Source of the DNA: Arthrobacter sp. ES3-54 | GTDB taxonomy: Bacteria; Actinomycetota; Actinomycetes; Actinomycetales; Micrococcaceae | Length of the DNA stretch: 64,000 nucleotides | Assembly (NCBI RefSeq): GCF_029504395.1 | Contig: NZ_JAQFIF010000011.1 | Span: 62,001-126,000, forward strand | Reading direction: 5' to 3' | Shown: positions 7,779-16,373 of the stretch, piece after piece | Layout: the number at the start of each line of letters is the position of its first letter | Position numbering within the stretch: position 1 is the first letter of the stretch | The notes under the pieces: model-generated | Databases searched by the model: none | Seen by the model: the letters and a program-made list of their open reading frames with translations, nothing else | What the model was told of the DNA's origin: nothing | Made by a program: the position numbers and the translations under genes

Positions 7779-8234
7779 CTAGTTGTCGCCCCGGGCGGCG
7801 TCGTCGTCGCCTGCAGGCTCTCCCGCGGCCGGCCGGCCGGCCTGCTGGGGACGGGACGTTCCGGCTGTCCCGTAGTCGCCTTCGGGGTACTCCCCCTCCT
7901 CGGCGAGTGCAGGTTTACCGGAGACCCCGCCCTCCCCGTAGTCACCCTCGGGATAGTCGCCTTCCACGTCGCCGACGACGGCCGCTCCGGCCACGCCTGC
8001 GTCGCCGTAGTCCCCCGCCGCATACTCCCCCTCGACGGCAGTGGGCGGGACTTCGCCTGCCGTGCCGGCGGAGCCGTAGTCGCCCTCGACGTACTGCCCT
8101 TCTGGTGCCGCGGCCTCCGCTTCATCCTCAGCGGCACCCGCATCGGCGTTTTGGGACGCCGCTTTTCCGGACACGTTCGCTTCAGACATGTTCTCTTCAG
8201 GCCTGTTCTCTTCAGGCCTGTTCTCTTCAGACAT
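7779..8234 (-). CDS. Acidic cytoplasmic protein with four GDYG repeats, function unknown
   Basis: 151 residues, strongly acidic, no signal peptide and no membrane helix. The N-terminus has short near-repeats (EENRP-EENRP-EEN, encoded by 15-bp DNA repeats at about 8186-8230). From residue 45 to about 130 there are four copies of a 22-23 residue unit of the form EGxYxxGDYGxAGxxG, with the tyrosines, GDYG and glycines conserved and the rest variable. No known enzyme motif is visible. The ATG has AGGAAGG a suitable distance upstream. It sits alone between the TetR gene and the dnaK promoter and ends at a GC-rich hairpin. The regular repeats suggest a structural or binding role, perhaps as a disordered, hydrated protein; this is a guess. 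Confidence 0.7.
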   Translation of the reverse strand: MSEENRPEENRPEENMSEANVSGKAASQNADAGAAEDEAEAAAPEGQYVEGDYGSAGTAGEVPPTAVEGEYAAGDYGDAGVAGAAVVGDVEGDYPEGDYGEGGVSGKPALAEEGEYPEGDYGTAGTSRPQQAGRPAAGEPAGDDDAARGDN

Positions 8235-8325
8235 GGATGGATCCTTCCTGGACGCATCGGGCGCGCCCGTGCGGGCGCAGGGGCAGTCTATCTAGCGCCG
8301 CCGCGGTGCAACAGGGAAACCTGGT

Positions 8326-9114
8326 TCATAGGGAAGCGCCGGCCGGCGGCAGGCCGGCGACGTCGGCCAGCACCGCGAGGTGGTGGCCGAAGAGCTCCTC
8401 CCGGGCAGTGAACGTGCCGGCACCGTACTGTCCGAAGACTTCGAAGCTGACGGCTCCGAAGAGTGAGGTCCAGGCCAGGGCGCCACGGGCCAGGAGGTCG
8501 TCCGGCACCGCCAGGCCGAACTCCGTCCGGATTTTCGCCAGATCCCCGGCCAGCCCGGCCGCCACGGCGGGACTCCGCCGGCCCGTCGCAGCAAGCCGCC
8601 CGGCCCGGAAGGCGGCGTCGAGGATGCCAATGAGGGCAGTAATCACCCTGGTGCCGGGGCCGGTGGTCCGCTCGGCCGGGGCCTGGTAACCGGGCACCGG
8701 ACTGCCAAAAAGCAGGGCGTAGCGGGAGGGTTCGCGCAGCGCCCAGTCCCGCACCGCGCGGCCCAGCGCCGCAAAGCGGCCGCCGAAATCGGCTTCCGGC
8801 ACCGCCGCGACGGCGGCATCCACATCATCGCCAAGCTCGTTGTACGCATCGATCAGGAGAAGGGTCAGCAACTCCTCCCGGTTCTCCACGTAGCGGTAGA
8901 CCGCCGAGGAGACGACCCCGAGATCGCGGGCTACGGCCCGGAGGGACAGTGCGGCGGCCCCGTGCAGCGCCAAGTGCTCCCGGCCCAGCCGGACAATATC
9001 GGCGACGGTCTGGGCCCGGGCACGCTCGCGCGGGGTACGGCGCCGGGAAGCCGCGGCCGCCGGAAGCACATCAGCGTCAGCTTCATTCCCGGCTTCAATC
9101 CTGTCTTCTGGCAT
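8326..9114 (-). CDS. TetR/AcrR-family transcriptional regulator
   Basis: 262 residues from the preferred ATG at 9114. The TetR helix-turn-helix is at residues about 35-80 (LSLRAVARDLGVVSSAVYRY followed by VENREELL). The C-terminal half (about 95-255) resembles the WHG-type TetR_C domain (SRYALLFGSPVPGYQAP, ALAWTSLFGAVSFEVFGQY). It is divergent from the SDR gene at 9240, with two related palindromes in the 125-base gap, so self-control and control of the SDR gene are likely. The effector is unknown. An upstream in-frame ATG at 9132 is also possible. Confidence 0.87.
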   Translation of the reverse strand: MPEDRIEAGNEADADVLPAAAASRRRTPRERARAQTVADIVRLGREHLALHGAAALSLRAVARDLGVVSSAVYRYVENREELLTLLLIDAYNELGDDVDAAVAAVPEADFGGRFAALGRAVRDWALREPSRYALLFGSPVPGYQAPAERTTGPGTRVITALIGILDAAFRAGRLAATGRRSPAVAAGLAGDLAKIRTEFGLAVPDDLLARGALAWTSLFGAVSFEVFGQYGAGTFTAREELFGHHLAVLADVAGLPPAGASL

Positions 9115-9155
9115 GACTCCAGCATTCCACAAACAAGAGCACTGTCAACAAATGT

Positions 9156-9168
9156 GAGCACCGCTCTT
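9156..9168. promoter_or_regulatory. Putative TetR operator, copy 1
   Basis: GAGCACCGCTCTT shares the core GAGCACYGCTCT with the palindrome at 9203-9217, and directly overlaps a possible -35 (TTGACT at 9167-9172) for the SDR gene. Copies 47 bp apart fit cooperative or repeated binding of the divergent TetR protein. Confidence 0.5.
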
Positions 9169-9202
9169 GACTTGGCCGCACCCGCCGACGCATCCTGAAT
9201 GG

Positions 9203-9217
9203 GAGAGCACTGCTCTC
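9203..9217. promoter_or_regulatory. Putative TetR operator, copy 2 (perfect palindrome)
   Basis: GAGAGCACTGCTCTC is a perfect 7-bp inverted repeat around one base, 23 bases before the SDR start codon and 85 bases from the TetR start. Its position in the divergent gap and its similarity to the site at 9156 make it the best TetR operator candidate. Confidence 0.65.
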
Positions 9218-9239
9218 AAAATTTATAAAGGAGATTGAA

Positions 9240-10202
9240 ATGTCCGAACCTGTTGCCTCCGGGCGTCAACCGTCCAGGCTCTATGCCGTCACAGGGGCCG
9301 GCCCCGTGGGCTGGACCGTTGCGGAACAACTGGCCGCTGCGGGCAACCGCGTGCGCATCCTGACGAGGTCCGGAAGCGGACCGACCCACCCGCTGGTCGA
9401 AAAATTGTCGATTGATGTGTCGGAGCCTGACCGGCTCGGCGAGGCCTTCCACGGCGCCGCAGCCGTGTTCCACTGCATCCACGCTTCGCGGTACGACGCC
9501 GACGTGTGGGCCAGGGAACTGCCGGGCACCGAGCAGAACGTGCTCGCCGCGGCCGGGGCGGCGGGCGCCGTCGTGGTCTTCCCGGAAAGTCTGTATTCCT
9601 ACAGCGCACCGGAACGGCCGATGACCGAGGAAGGCCCGCGTGAGGCGCAGGGCGGCAAGCGTGGCATCCGGACGGCACTTCTGAAGGCCCGCGCGGCATC
9701 CGCAACGGACACGGTCAGCGTGGTGGCGAGCGACTTCTTCGGCCCCAGGGTCCGCGGGGCACACTCCGGCGAGCGCATGGTGAAGCCGGTAGTGGCGGGC
9801 AAATCCCTGATGGTAATCGGACGGGCGGACCAGCCGCATTCCTTCACGTACGTCCCGGACCTCGCAGCCGCCATGATCGCGGCGGCGGACAGGCCGCAGG
9901 TGTGGAACCGGGTGTGGCATGCACCCACCGGGCCCGCCCTGACCCAGCGCGAGATCGCGGGCGCATTCGCCACGGCGGCAGGGGCCCGGGCGCCGCGTGT
10001 CACGGCGGTCCCCGGCTGGGCGCTGCGGACGATGGGAGTATTTTCCGCCGACATGCGGGAACTGGCAGAGACCCTGTACCAGTTCCAGCGGCCATTTGTG
10101 ATGGAGTCCGCCGCGAGCCAGGCCGCACTGGGGCTGGCGCCGACCCCGCTGCACGAAGCAGCCGCCGCCACCGTCGCCTGGTGGGGGGACGGCGAACAGT
10201 GA
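9240..10202 (+). CDS. NAD(P)-dependent epimerase/dehydratase-like SDR protein
   Basis: 320 residues. The N-terminal Rossmann motif reads YAVTGAGPVGWTVAEQLA (a TGAxxxxG variant). A central YSYSAPERPMTEEGPR stretch and ASDFFGPRV are typical of extended or atypical SDRs that act on small aldehydes, ketones or nucleotide sugars. The usual YxxxK is not obvious, so the activity is uncertain. AAAGGAG lies 7 bases before the ATG. The gene is divergent from a TetR regulator and shares with it a gap containing two GAGCACYGCTCT motifs, so it is probably induced by the TetR ligand. The only downstream neighbour, on the other strand, is the MMPL transporter. Confidence 0.8.
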   Translation: MSEPVASGRQPSRLYAVTGAGPVGWTVAEQLAAAGNRVRILTRSGSGPTHPLVEKLSIDVSEPDRLGEAFHGAAAVFHCIHASRYDADVWARELPGTEQNVLAAAGAAGAVVVFPESLYSYSAPERPMTEEGPREAQGGKRGIRTALLKARAASATDTVSVVASDFFGPRVRGAHSGERMVKPVVAGKSLMVIGRADQPHSFTYVPDLAAAMIAAADRPQVWNRVWHAPTGPALTQREIAGAFATAAGARAPRVTAVPGWALRTMGVFSADMRELAETLYQFQRPFVMESAASQAALGLAPTPLHEAAAATVAWWGDGEQ

Positions 10203-10239
10203 GGCGGACAGTGACGGCGGCTGCGGCATTCGGTTCCGC

Positions 10240-12483
10240 CTAGCGGACTCCGGCGTCCTCATTTTCCGCCGGCCGGGAGGACGTCGGCCGGGAGGACGGA
10301 GCACCGCCGCGGGCCGCGGCATCGTTCCCGGGCCGGCCGAGCCTGCCGGGCCACCAGAGCCGCGGGCCGATGTCGTAGGCCAGCGCGGGCACCAGGAGCG
10401 AGCGGACCAGCACCGTATCCAGCAAGACGCCGAACGCGACGATGAAGGCCAGCTGCACCAGGAACATGATCGGAATAACGCCCAAGGCCGCGAAGGTGGC
10501 GGCGAGGACCACCCCGGCCGAGGTAATGACCCCACCGGTCACGCCGAGGCCGCGCAGGATACCGGGCCGGGTGCCTTGCTTGAGGGATTCCTCCCGGACC
10601 CGGCTCATCAGGAAGATGTTGTAGTCAACGCCCAGCGCCACGAGGAAGACGAAGCCGAACAGGGGCACCGTTGCATCCGCCCCCGGGAAGCCGAAGACGT
10701 TGTTGAACACGAAGGCTGAGACGCCCATCGCCGCTGCGTAGGACAGCACCACCGAGGAGACCAGCAAAACCGGCGCGAGCACCGAGCGCAGCAGCAGCAT
10801 GAGGATCACCAGAATCACGCCCAGAACCACCGGGATGATGGTGACAAGGTCGCGCTGGGCCGTGGTGTTCGTGTCCAGGGCCGTCGCCGTCACGCCACCA
10901 ACCAACACGCCACCGTCAATCTCCTTCAGTCCCTGGCGGAGCGACACCACAACGCCTTCGGCTTCGGTGGAGTCCGCGGCGTAGTTCAGGGTCGCGTTGA
11001 TCAGGACCCTCCCGTCCCGCGCCGCCGGGGCTGTGGGGGCACTGGGGTTGCCCTGGTTGGCGGGGGCGCCGGTCATGATGGGGACCCCGCCATCGGCCAG
11101 CAGATAGGCGTCCCCGACGCCGTCGCTCGCCTTGACCCGATCCAGCACCTCTTGGGCCTCTGCCTGGTTGGCCACGATCACCGCCGGACTGCCGGACCCG
11201 GCGTCGAAGTGCCGGCCCAAGGCATCTTGTCCGTCGACGGCATTGGAGGCAGTGAGGATGACGTCGGTCTGGGCCACGCCATTGGCCTTGAGCTGCAGGA
11301 TGCCGGCACCGGCAACAAGGAGCAGCAGGACCGAGGCAACCCAGACGGTGCGCGGCCGGCGGGCAATCAGCGAACCGGTGGCCCGCCACAGCCCCTTTTG
11401 GCCCTCCAGCCCGGTGACCATCTCCGGTTCCCGCTGGGCTTCGGGCAGCAGCTTGGGCTGGAACGGCCAGAACGCCGCCCTGCCCAGCAGCGCCATCAGG
11501 GCCGGCAGCAGGGTCAGGGCCGCGAACAGCGCGCAGAGGATGCCCGCCGCCGCCACGGGGCCGAGGGCCTTGTTGGAGTTGAGGTCGGAGAAGAGCAGGC
11601 AGAGCAGCGCGATGATCACCGTGGCGCCGGAGGCCAGGATGGGTTCCCAGGCCGCCTTCCATGCGGTTAGGGCGGCCGCGGTCCGGTCGGTGGTGTGGGT
11701 CAGGGCTTCGCGGAACCGTGCCACGTACAGCAGGGCGTAGTCGGTGGCCGCGCCGATCACCAGGATGGACAGGATGCCCTGGCTTTGGCCGTTCAGCTGG
11801 ATCCAGCCGGCCTTCACCATGCCGAAAACCAGCAGGATCGCGGCGCACAGCGCGAACACGGACGCGAACAGCACCATGACGGGCAGCAGCAGGGAACGGT
11901 AGACGATCAGCAGGATCAGGAACACGGCCCCGAGGGCCACGAGCAGCAGGATGCCGTCAATTCCGGCAAAGGCACTCACCAGGTCCGCCGTGAGCCCGGC
12001 CGGTCCGGTAACGAAGGTCTGCATTCCTGCCGGCGCGGACCCCTGCACCTCATCGCGCAGTTCCTTGATTACCGTCTTCACTTCCGCCGAGGAAGGAATG
12101 GGTACTACGAACTGGACTGCCTTGGCGTCCTCGGAGGGGATGGGGCCGATCACCATGCTGCCGTCCTGAATTGCCTCAAGCCTGTTCTTGAGTGCCGCAG
12201 CCTCGCGGAGCTGGGCCGGAGTAAAGGCGGAGCTGCTCTCCACCACGATCACCGCGGGGATCTCCTTGGAGTCCCGGAATTTGGCTTGCCAGTCCGCAGC
12301 CTCGGTGGCCTCCGCCCGGGCGGGAAGGAATGATGCCTGATCGTTTGATGACACCTCACTCAAGCGGCCGAATGTCGGGCCGCCCACGCCGGCGATCGCC
12401 AGCCAGGCCACGACGAGCACGGCGGGAACCAGCCACCGCAGCCAGAAAGGGACGCGCGTCGAGGTGGGCGAAGTCGTTTTCAT
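10240..12483 (-). CDS. MMPL/RND-superfamily exporter
   Basis: 747 residues with two similar halves. Each half has one helix, an extracellular domain and a block of five or six helices (first block about 180-370, second about 545-715, with VLGVILVILMLLLRSVLAPV and GVDYNIFLMSRVREE). The GxxxDY motif that carries protons in MMPL proteins is present in both halves (GAATDYALLYVARFREA and GVDYNIFLMSR). It should export a lipid or hydrophobic compound using the proton gradient. It is divergent from a MarR regulator, and its predicted promoter holds a palindrome, which is the usual drug- or lipid-sensing arrangement. The C-terminal tail is short and polar. Confidence 0.9.
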   Translation of the reverse strand: MKTTSPTSTRVPFWLRWLVPAVLVVAWLAIAGVGGPTFGRLSEVSSNDQASFLPARAEATEAADWQAKFRDSKEIPAVIVVESSSAFTPAQLREAAALKNRLEAIQDGSMVIGPIPSEDAKAVQFVVPIPSSAEVKTVIKELRDEVQGSAPAGMQTFVTGPAGLTADLVSAFAGIDGILLLVALGAVFLILLIVYRSLLLPVMVLFASVFALCAAILLVFGMVKAGWIQLNGQSQGILSILVIGAATDYALLYVARFREALTHTTDRTAAALTAWKAAWEPILASGATVIIALLCLLFSDLNSNKALGPVAAAGILCALFAALTLLPALMALLGRAAFWPFQPKLLPEAQREPEMVTGLEGQKGLWRATGSLIARRPRTVWVASVLLLLVAGAGILQLKANGVAQTDVILTASNAVDGQDALGRHFDAGSGSPAVIVANQAEAQEVLDRVKASDGVGDAYLLADGGVPIMTGAPANQGNPSAPTAPAARDGRVLINATLNYAADSTEAEGVVVSLRQGLKEIDGGVLVGGVTATALDTNTTAQRDLVTIIPVVLGVILVILMLLLRSVLAPVLLVSSVVLSYAAAMGVSAFVFNNVFGFPGADATVPLFGFVFLVALGVDYNIFLMSRVREESLKQGTRPGILRGLGVTGGVITSAGVVLAATFAALGVIPIMFLVQLAFIVAFGVLLDTVLVRSLLVPALAYDIGPRLWWPGRLGRPGNDAAARGGAPSSRPTSSRPAENEDAGVR

Positions 12484-12531
12484 GTGTCCTTCTTTAGGGT
12501 GGGCACCGGCACGAGGTCAACAATCAACTCC

Positions 12532-12560
12532 ATAGTAGACTATCTCCATCATAGAGATAA
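12532..12560 (-). promoter_or_regulatory. MMPL-gene promoter with an embedded MarR-type operator
   Basis: On the minus strand TTATCT (12560-12555) and TACTAT (12537-12532) lie 17 bases apart. The spacer and part of the -35 contain TATCTCcatcataGAGATA (12541-12559), a 6-bp inverted repeat around 7 bases. A repressor bound there would cover the promoter. The divergent gene encodes a MarR protein, the likely binder. Confidence 0.6.
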
Positions 12561-12713
12561 GTCCGGGGACGCGAGTGCCGGAGGAGAATGGAAGGGCACC
12601 GGCGTCAGGCCGCTGCAGGAGACACTGCAGTAGACTCCGGGAGGCGCGTCGACAGCGCCGACCGGTCGCGGTCAGACCAAAGCGGCCGTATTAAGGGATG
12701 AAGGAGGTCCGCC

Positions 12714-13280
12714 ATGCCAGCCGAATCCCGCGGTCCGTCCAAAAACGCAGGCCCGCCCGAAAGCGCAGGCCGATCCGAAGGCGCAGGACCGCCCGAAGCG
12801 GCCGGCCCGCCGCCCCTCGTCCGGCTTCTGCAGGAATTCACCCTCGAAGCCAACCGCTATGTGGACTCGGCCGGCGGCCGCAATGACATGCACCGCACGG
12901 ATCTCAACGCCCTCGCCGTCATCATGCGGCATACCGCGCGCGACCAGATCGTCACTCCGGGAGTGCTCCGGAAAGAGCTGAACCTCAGCTCCCCTGCCAC
13001 CACCGCACTGATCGACCGGCTCCACAGTTCCGGCCACGTGGTCCGCGAGCGCGAGGGCGCGGACCGTCGCCAGGTGCAGCTGCGCATGACCCCCAAGGCC
13101 TACCGCGACGGCAGCGCCATGTTCCTCCCGCTGGCCCGCCACATGGGCGCGGCGATGGAAAGCTTCACGCCGGACGAACTGGAGATTGTCACCCGGTTTA
13201 TGAACTCAATGATCGATGCCACCGTCCGGGCCGGCGAGGAAGCCGCCCGCGGCCCCGCAGCGGAGCACCGCCCCGACTGA
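12714..13280 (+). CDS. MarR-family transcriptional regulator
   Basis: 188 residues. The first 38 are a low-complexity G/P/A-rich tail (repeats of AGPPESAGRSEGAGPPEAAG type). The MarR winged helix follows, with LNLSSPATTALIDRLHSSGH as recognition helix and REREGADRRQVQLRMTPKAY as the wing (about residues 84-125). Helices at both ends would form the dimer. AAGGAGG is 6 bases upstream of the ATG. The gene is divergent from the MMPL exporter, with a palindrome inside the exporter promoter, so it most likely represses the exporter until a ligand binds. The purpose of the tail is unknown. Confidence 0.88.
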   Translation: MPAESRGPSKNAGPPESAGRSEGAGPPEAAGPPPLVRLLQEFTLEANRYVDSAGGRNDMHRTDLNALAVIMRHTARDQIVTPGVLRKELNLSSPATTALIDRLHSSGHVVREREGADRRQVQLRMTPKAYRDGSAMFLPLARHMGAAMESFTPDELEIVTRFMNSMIDATVRAGEEAARGPAAEHRPD

Positions 13281-13294
13281 CGCGCTGCGCGCCG

Positions 13295-14677
13295 TCACAG
13301 GCGCGCAGCAGCCTGCGGCTGGCCAAGAGCCGCCGCCTCCGGCTGCACAGCTTTCAGTGCCGCCTCCGGTTGCGCAACTATCGCCGTCGCCTCCGGCTGC
13401 GGGCTCCGGCCGAAGCGCCCGCCGACGCCGACGGCGGCCGTTGCCAGTGCCAGCGGGACCCCGAGCGCCCAGCCGCTAAAGAGCAGGACGGCCACCATGA
13501 CGGCCGCCGCCACGATCACGCCATACCAGGCGGCGGTCCGCGGCTGCAGCAGCCGGATGCCGGCGGCCAGGCCAAAAGCGGTGACGGCCGTGAAGCAGGC
13601 CGAGGCGGCCCCGATCTGGAACTGCATGTCGGTGAGTCCGGCGATGGCCGCGGCGAAGGACAGCAGCGTCAGGACGGCCAGGGTTGCCAGGCTTCCGGCG
13701 GGCACCTGACCGCGACCGCCGCCGCGGGCAAGGGCGGGCGGCAGCACGCCGTCGGACGCCAGGGCGGCCCCGAGCCGGCTGGCACCGGCCACGAAGGTGT
13801 TGATGGGCCCGAAAGTCAGCGCGGCGGCGGCGACGGCGGTGAGCGGGGCCGCCAGTGAGCCCAACCCCTTTTCCAGCAAAGCCGCGACCGGCACCGCCGT
13901 GGCGGGCAGTTCCGGGCCGAGGACCGCCACCGAGGCGGCGACAACGCCGATGTAGACCGCGCCCACCACAATCAGGGTGAGCCACGTGGCCCGCCGGAGA
14001 TCGCGCCCGGGGTTCCGGAACTCCCCGGCCAGATGGGAGACCGCTTCCCAGCCGGCGAAGCAGAAGAACAGCAGGCTCGCCGCGCCGCCGACCGCCCAGT
14101 AGCCGTGCGGGGCAAAGGGCTGGAAATTTTCCGCCTTGGCGTGCGGGGCTGCCAGCACGACGGCGAGCGCGAGCAGTCCCACCAGCAGCACCATGAGCGC
14201 CAGTTGCATGCGGCTGGAAACCCTGATGCCGACGGCGTTGCTTGCGAAGGCGGCCAGCAGGATCACTGCCGCCGCGAGGACGGCGGTTTCCCGGCCGCCG
14301 CCGACGGCGTGGGCGATGTAATTACCGCCGATCACGGCCGTTGCCGGGGCGCCGAAGGGGATCGAAAAGTAGAAGAGGTACCCGGCCACCACCGAGGCGC
14401 GGCGCCCGAAGGCGCGCTTGACGAAGTGGGCGATCCCTCCGGCGTCGGGCTGCTGGCGGCTCATTTCGGCGAAGCTGAAGGCCACCGGGATGCAGAACAC
14501 CAACAGGACGGCCCATGCCAGGAGCGATGCCGGGCCGGCCTCCTTGGCCGCGATGGCGGGAAGCACCAGGACGCCCGAGCCCAGGATCGCCCCGACATAG
14601 ATTCCGGTGGCCCGGAACAGGCCCAGTCCGCTGCCGCTGGGGTCATTGCTGCTGTTGTTTTTCACTCCTCCATTCAT
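13295..14677 (-). CDS. APC-family amino-acid permease
   Basis: 460 residues, about 12 membrane helices. The APC signature is at the N-terminus (GLGLFRATGIYVGAILGSGV, with the unwound GSGV of helix 1) and IPVAFSFAEMSRQQPDAGG follows. It probably imports an amino acid or amine by a cation-coupled mechanism. The frame is open for a further 296 codons upstream, but that part is the shadow of the methyltransferase gene on the other strand. The ATG at 14677 has GGAG 9 bases upstream and gives a normal family length. The last 35 residues are repeated Q-P-E-A blocks after the final helix, which is unusual. It converges with the MarR gene. Confidence 0.87.
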   Translation of the reverse strand: MNGGVKNNSSNDPSGSGLGLFRATGIYVGAILGSGVLVLPAIAAKEAGPASLLAWAVLLVFCIPVAFSFAEMSRQQPDAGGIAHFVKRAFGRRASVVAGYLFYFSIPFGAPATAVIGGNYIAHAVGGGRETAVLAAAVILLAAFASNAVGIRVSSRMQLALMVLLVGLLALAVVLAAPHAKAENFQPFAPHGYWAVGGAASLLFFCFAGWEAVSHLAGEFRNPGRDLRRATWLTLIVVGAVYIGVVAASVAVLGPELPATAVPVAALLEKGLGSLAAPLTAVAAAALTFGPINTFVAGASRLGAALASDGVLPPALARGGGRGQVPAGSLATLAVLTLLSFAAAIAGLTDMQFQIGAASACFTAVTAFGLAAGIRLLQPRTAAWYGVIVAAAVMVAVLLFSGWALGVPLALATAAVGVGGRFGRSPQPEATAIVAQPEAALKAVQPEAAALGQPQAAARL

Positions 14678-14815
14678 CCGCAGAATCTCCGGCGCCGGAA
14701 GCGGCAAAACTGACGGCCAGCCGCAAAATACTGCCTGCCGGCGCGGGACGACCGAAATGGCGATCACACTTAGAGGGTCTGCACTTTTCCGGTCGCGGGA
14801 GGGTAGCGTTCCACT

Positions 14816-15631
14816 ATGAGTGCGCAGCAGCCTGACGACGTGTACACACACGGCCACCACGAGTCGGTGGTCCGTGCCCATGCCGCCCGCACGGCGGAGA
14901 ACTCGGCAGCGTTCGTGATCCCGTATCTCACGCCCGGGGCGAACGTCCTCGACGTCGGCTGCGGGCCGGGCAGCATCACGTGCGACTTCGCGGAACTCGT
15001 GGCACCGGGCAGGGTCACGGGCCTGGACCGCTCCGCCGACGTCATCGCCCAGGCCGCGGCCCTCGCCGTCGAGCGCGGCGTGGACAACGTCGACTTTGCC
15101 GCCGGCAACATCTATGACCTCGACTTCCCGGATGAGTCGTTCGACGTCGTCCACGCCCATCAGGTCCTCCAGCACCTCACGGACCCGGTCGCGGCCCTCC
15201 GGGAGATGCGCCGGGCGGCCAAGGCCGGCGGGATCGTGGCGGTGCGCGACGCCGATTTCCATGGCATGAGCTGGTACCCGGCCATTCCCGAGCTGGACGA
15301 CTGGATGGAGTTGTACCAGCGGATCGCCCGCCGCAACGGCGCCGAGCCCGACGCCGGCCGCCGGCTCGTGTCCTGGGCGCAGGCCGCCGGGTTCACGGAC
15401 GTGGCGCCGTCCAGCAGCAACTGGCTCTACGCCACCGGGCATGAGCGGCGCTGGCAGGCCCGGGTGTGGGGCGAGCGGGTGCTGCATTCGTCCTTTGCCG
15501 ACCAGGCGCTCGAGTACGGCTTGGCCAGCGAGGCGGATTTGGCCCGGATTTCCGCGGGCTGGCACCGGTGGGGATCCACCGACGACGGCTGGTTCCTAAT
15601 TCCCAACGGTGAGGTCATCGCCCGGGCCTGA
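14816..15631 (+). CDS. Class I SAM-dependent methyltransferase
   Basis: 271 residues. Motif I is VLDVGCGPGSITCDFA (about residues 43-58). The acidic end of beta-2 is GLDRSADV and motif IV is the FDVVHAHQVLQHLTDP stretch, as in UbiE/Coq5-like small-molecule methyltransferases. The acceptor is unknown. The ATG begins 6 bases after a TAGCGT hexamer (14804-14809), so the mRNA may lack a leader; no Shine-Dalgarno is visible. The gene stands alone, divergent from the APC permease. Confidence 0.88.
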   Translation: MSAQQPDDVYTHGHHESVVRAHAARTAENSAAFVIPYLTPGANVLDVGCGPGSITCDFAELVAPGRVTGLDRSADVIAQAAALAVERGVDNVDFAAGNIYDLDFPDESFDVVHAHQVLQHLTDPVAALREMRRAAKAGGIVAVRDADFHGMSWYPAIPELDDWMELYQRIARRNGAEPDAGRRLVSWAQAAGFTDVAPSSSNWLYATGHERRWQARVWGERVLHSSFADQALEYGLASEADLARISAGWHRWGSTDDGWFLIPNGEVIARA

Positions 15632-15759
15632 GCGGCCGCCAGTGGTCACAGCACTGGCACAGCCTGCCGAAAGTGCAGCCATAACTCCGCGGCTGAGGCT
15701 GGGTCCAGGCCGAAAACTCGGCCGGCCCGGCATCCGGGCCTCAGCAAAGGAGTTTCACA

Positions 15760-16212
15760 ATGGCAAAGATCAACAAAACCACCGCGGGCATCATGCTCGC
15801 TGCGGTGATCGGCGGCGGCGCCATCGGCGCGTCGGCCATCCCCGCGATGGCTGCCGATTCCACCAGCGGCTCGTCCTCGACCCAGGCCACCAATGGCTAC
15901 GGCACCGGCGGCCAGCGCGGGCCACACCAGGCCAACGGGAAGACGGAGGAGGTCCTCACCGGCGACACCGCGACGAAGGTCGAGGCAGCGGTGAAGGCCG
16001 CCAAGCCGAACGCGACGATCGAGCGGATGGAGACCGACGCCGACGGCGCAACCTACGAAGCCCACATCACGAAGGCGGACGGCACCCGCGCGACCGTCCT
16101 GCTGGATGCGAACTTCACGGTGACCGCAACCGAGGAAGGCCAGGGCGGACCCGGCGGAGGCCACGGCGGCCAGGGCGGCACTGCCACGGATGGCTACACG
16201 TCCAACGGCTAG
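15760..16212 (+). CDS. Small secreted protein with a PepSY-like core
   Basis: 150 residues. A signal peptide covers residues 1-31 (GIMLAAVIGGGAIGASAIPA, cleavage after AMA). The mature part has a Ser/Thr/Gly-rich spacer and then a core of about 55 residues (GDTATKVEAAVKAAKPNATI through ATVLLDANFTV) that looks like one PepSY repeat. The tail is Gly/His-rich (GGPGGGHGGQGG). Proteins with PepSY cores are thought to inhibit or modulate peptidases or to bind cations; no enzyme motif is seen. AAAGGAG lies 8 bases before the ATG. It stands alone. Confidence 0.75.
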   Translation: MAKINKTTAGIMLAAVIGGGAIGASAIPAMAADSTSGSSSTQATNGYGTGGQRGPHQANGKTEEVLTGDTATKVEAAVKAAKPNATIERMETDADGATYEAHITKADGTRATVLLDANFTVTATEEGQGGPGGGHGGQGGTATDGYTSNG

Positions 16213-16222
16213 ACCCTGGCGG

Positions 16223-16253
16223 GCCTTGGGCGCGCCCCGGGCACGCCCAAGGC
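16223..16253 (+). terminator. Hairpin after the PepSY-like gene
   Basis: A 10-bp inverted repeat, GCCTTGGGCG (16223-16232) and CGCCCAAGGC (16244-16253), with an 11-base loop, 11 bases after the stop. No T-run follows, so intrinsic termination is uncertain. Confidence 0.45.
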
Positions 16254-16373
16254 TCGCGGTGCTGGCGGCACAGCCATCCTCCCGGACTGCCCGCTAACGA
16301 GTTTTCGGCAGCCATTCCCTGCTTCCGGGTCAGCGGATAGGGTGCACTAGAGACCCCCGGTAAGGAGAACCCC

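Noticed and set aside
9216..10535. Long minus-strand frame (439 codons)
   Set aside because: It overlaps the SDR gene and the end of the MMPL gene in antisense, has no domain pattern, and is Arg/Pro-rich like other high-GC shadow frames.
13295..15565. A 756-residue minus-strand frame covering the permease and the region of 14816-15631
   Set aside because: Its N-terminal 296 codons are the shadow of a clear methyltransferase gene on the plus strand. The permease starts at 14677 with a visible RBS.
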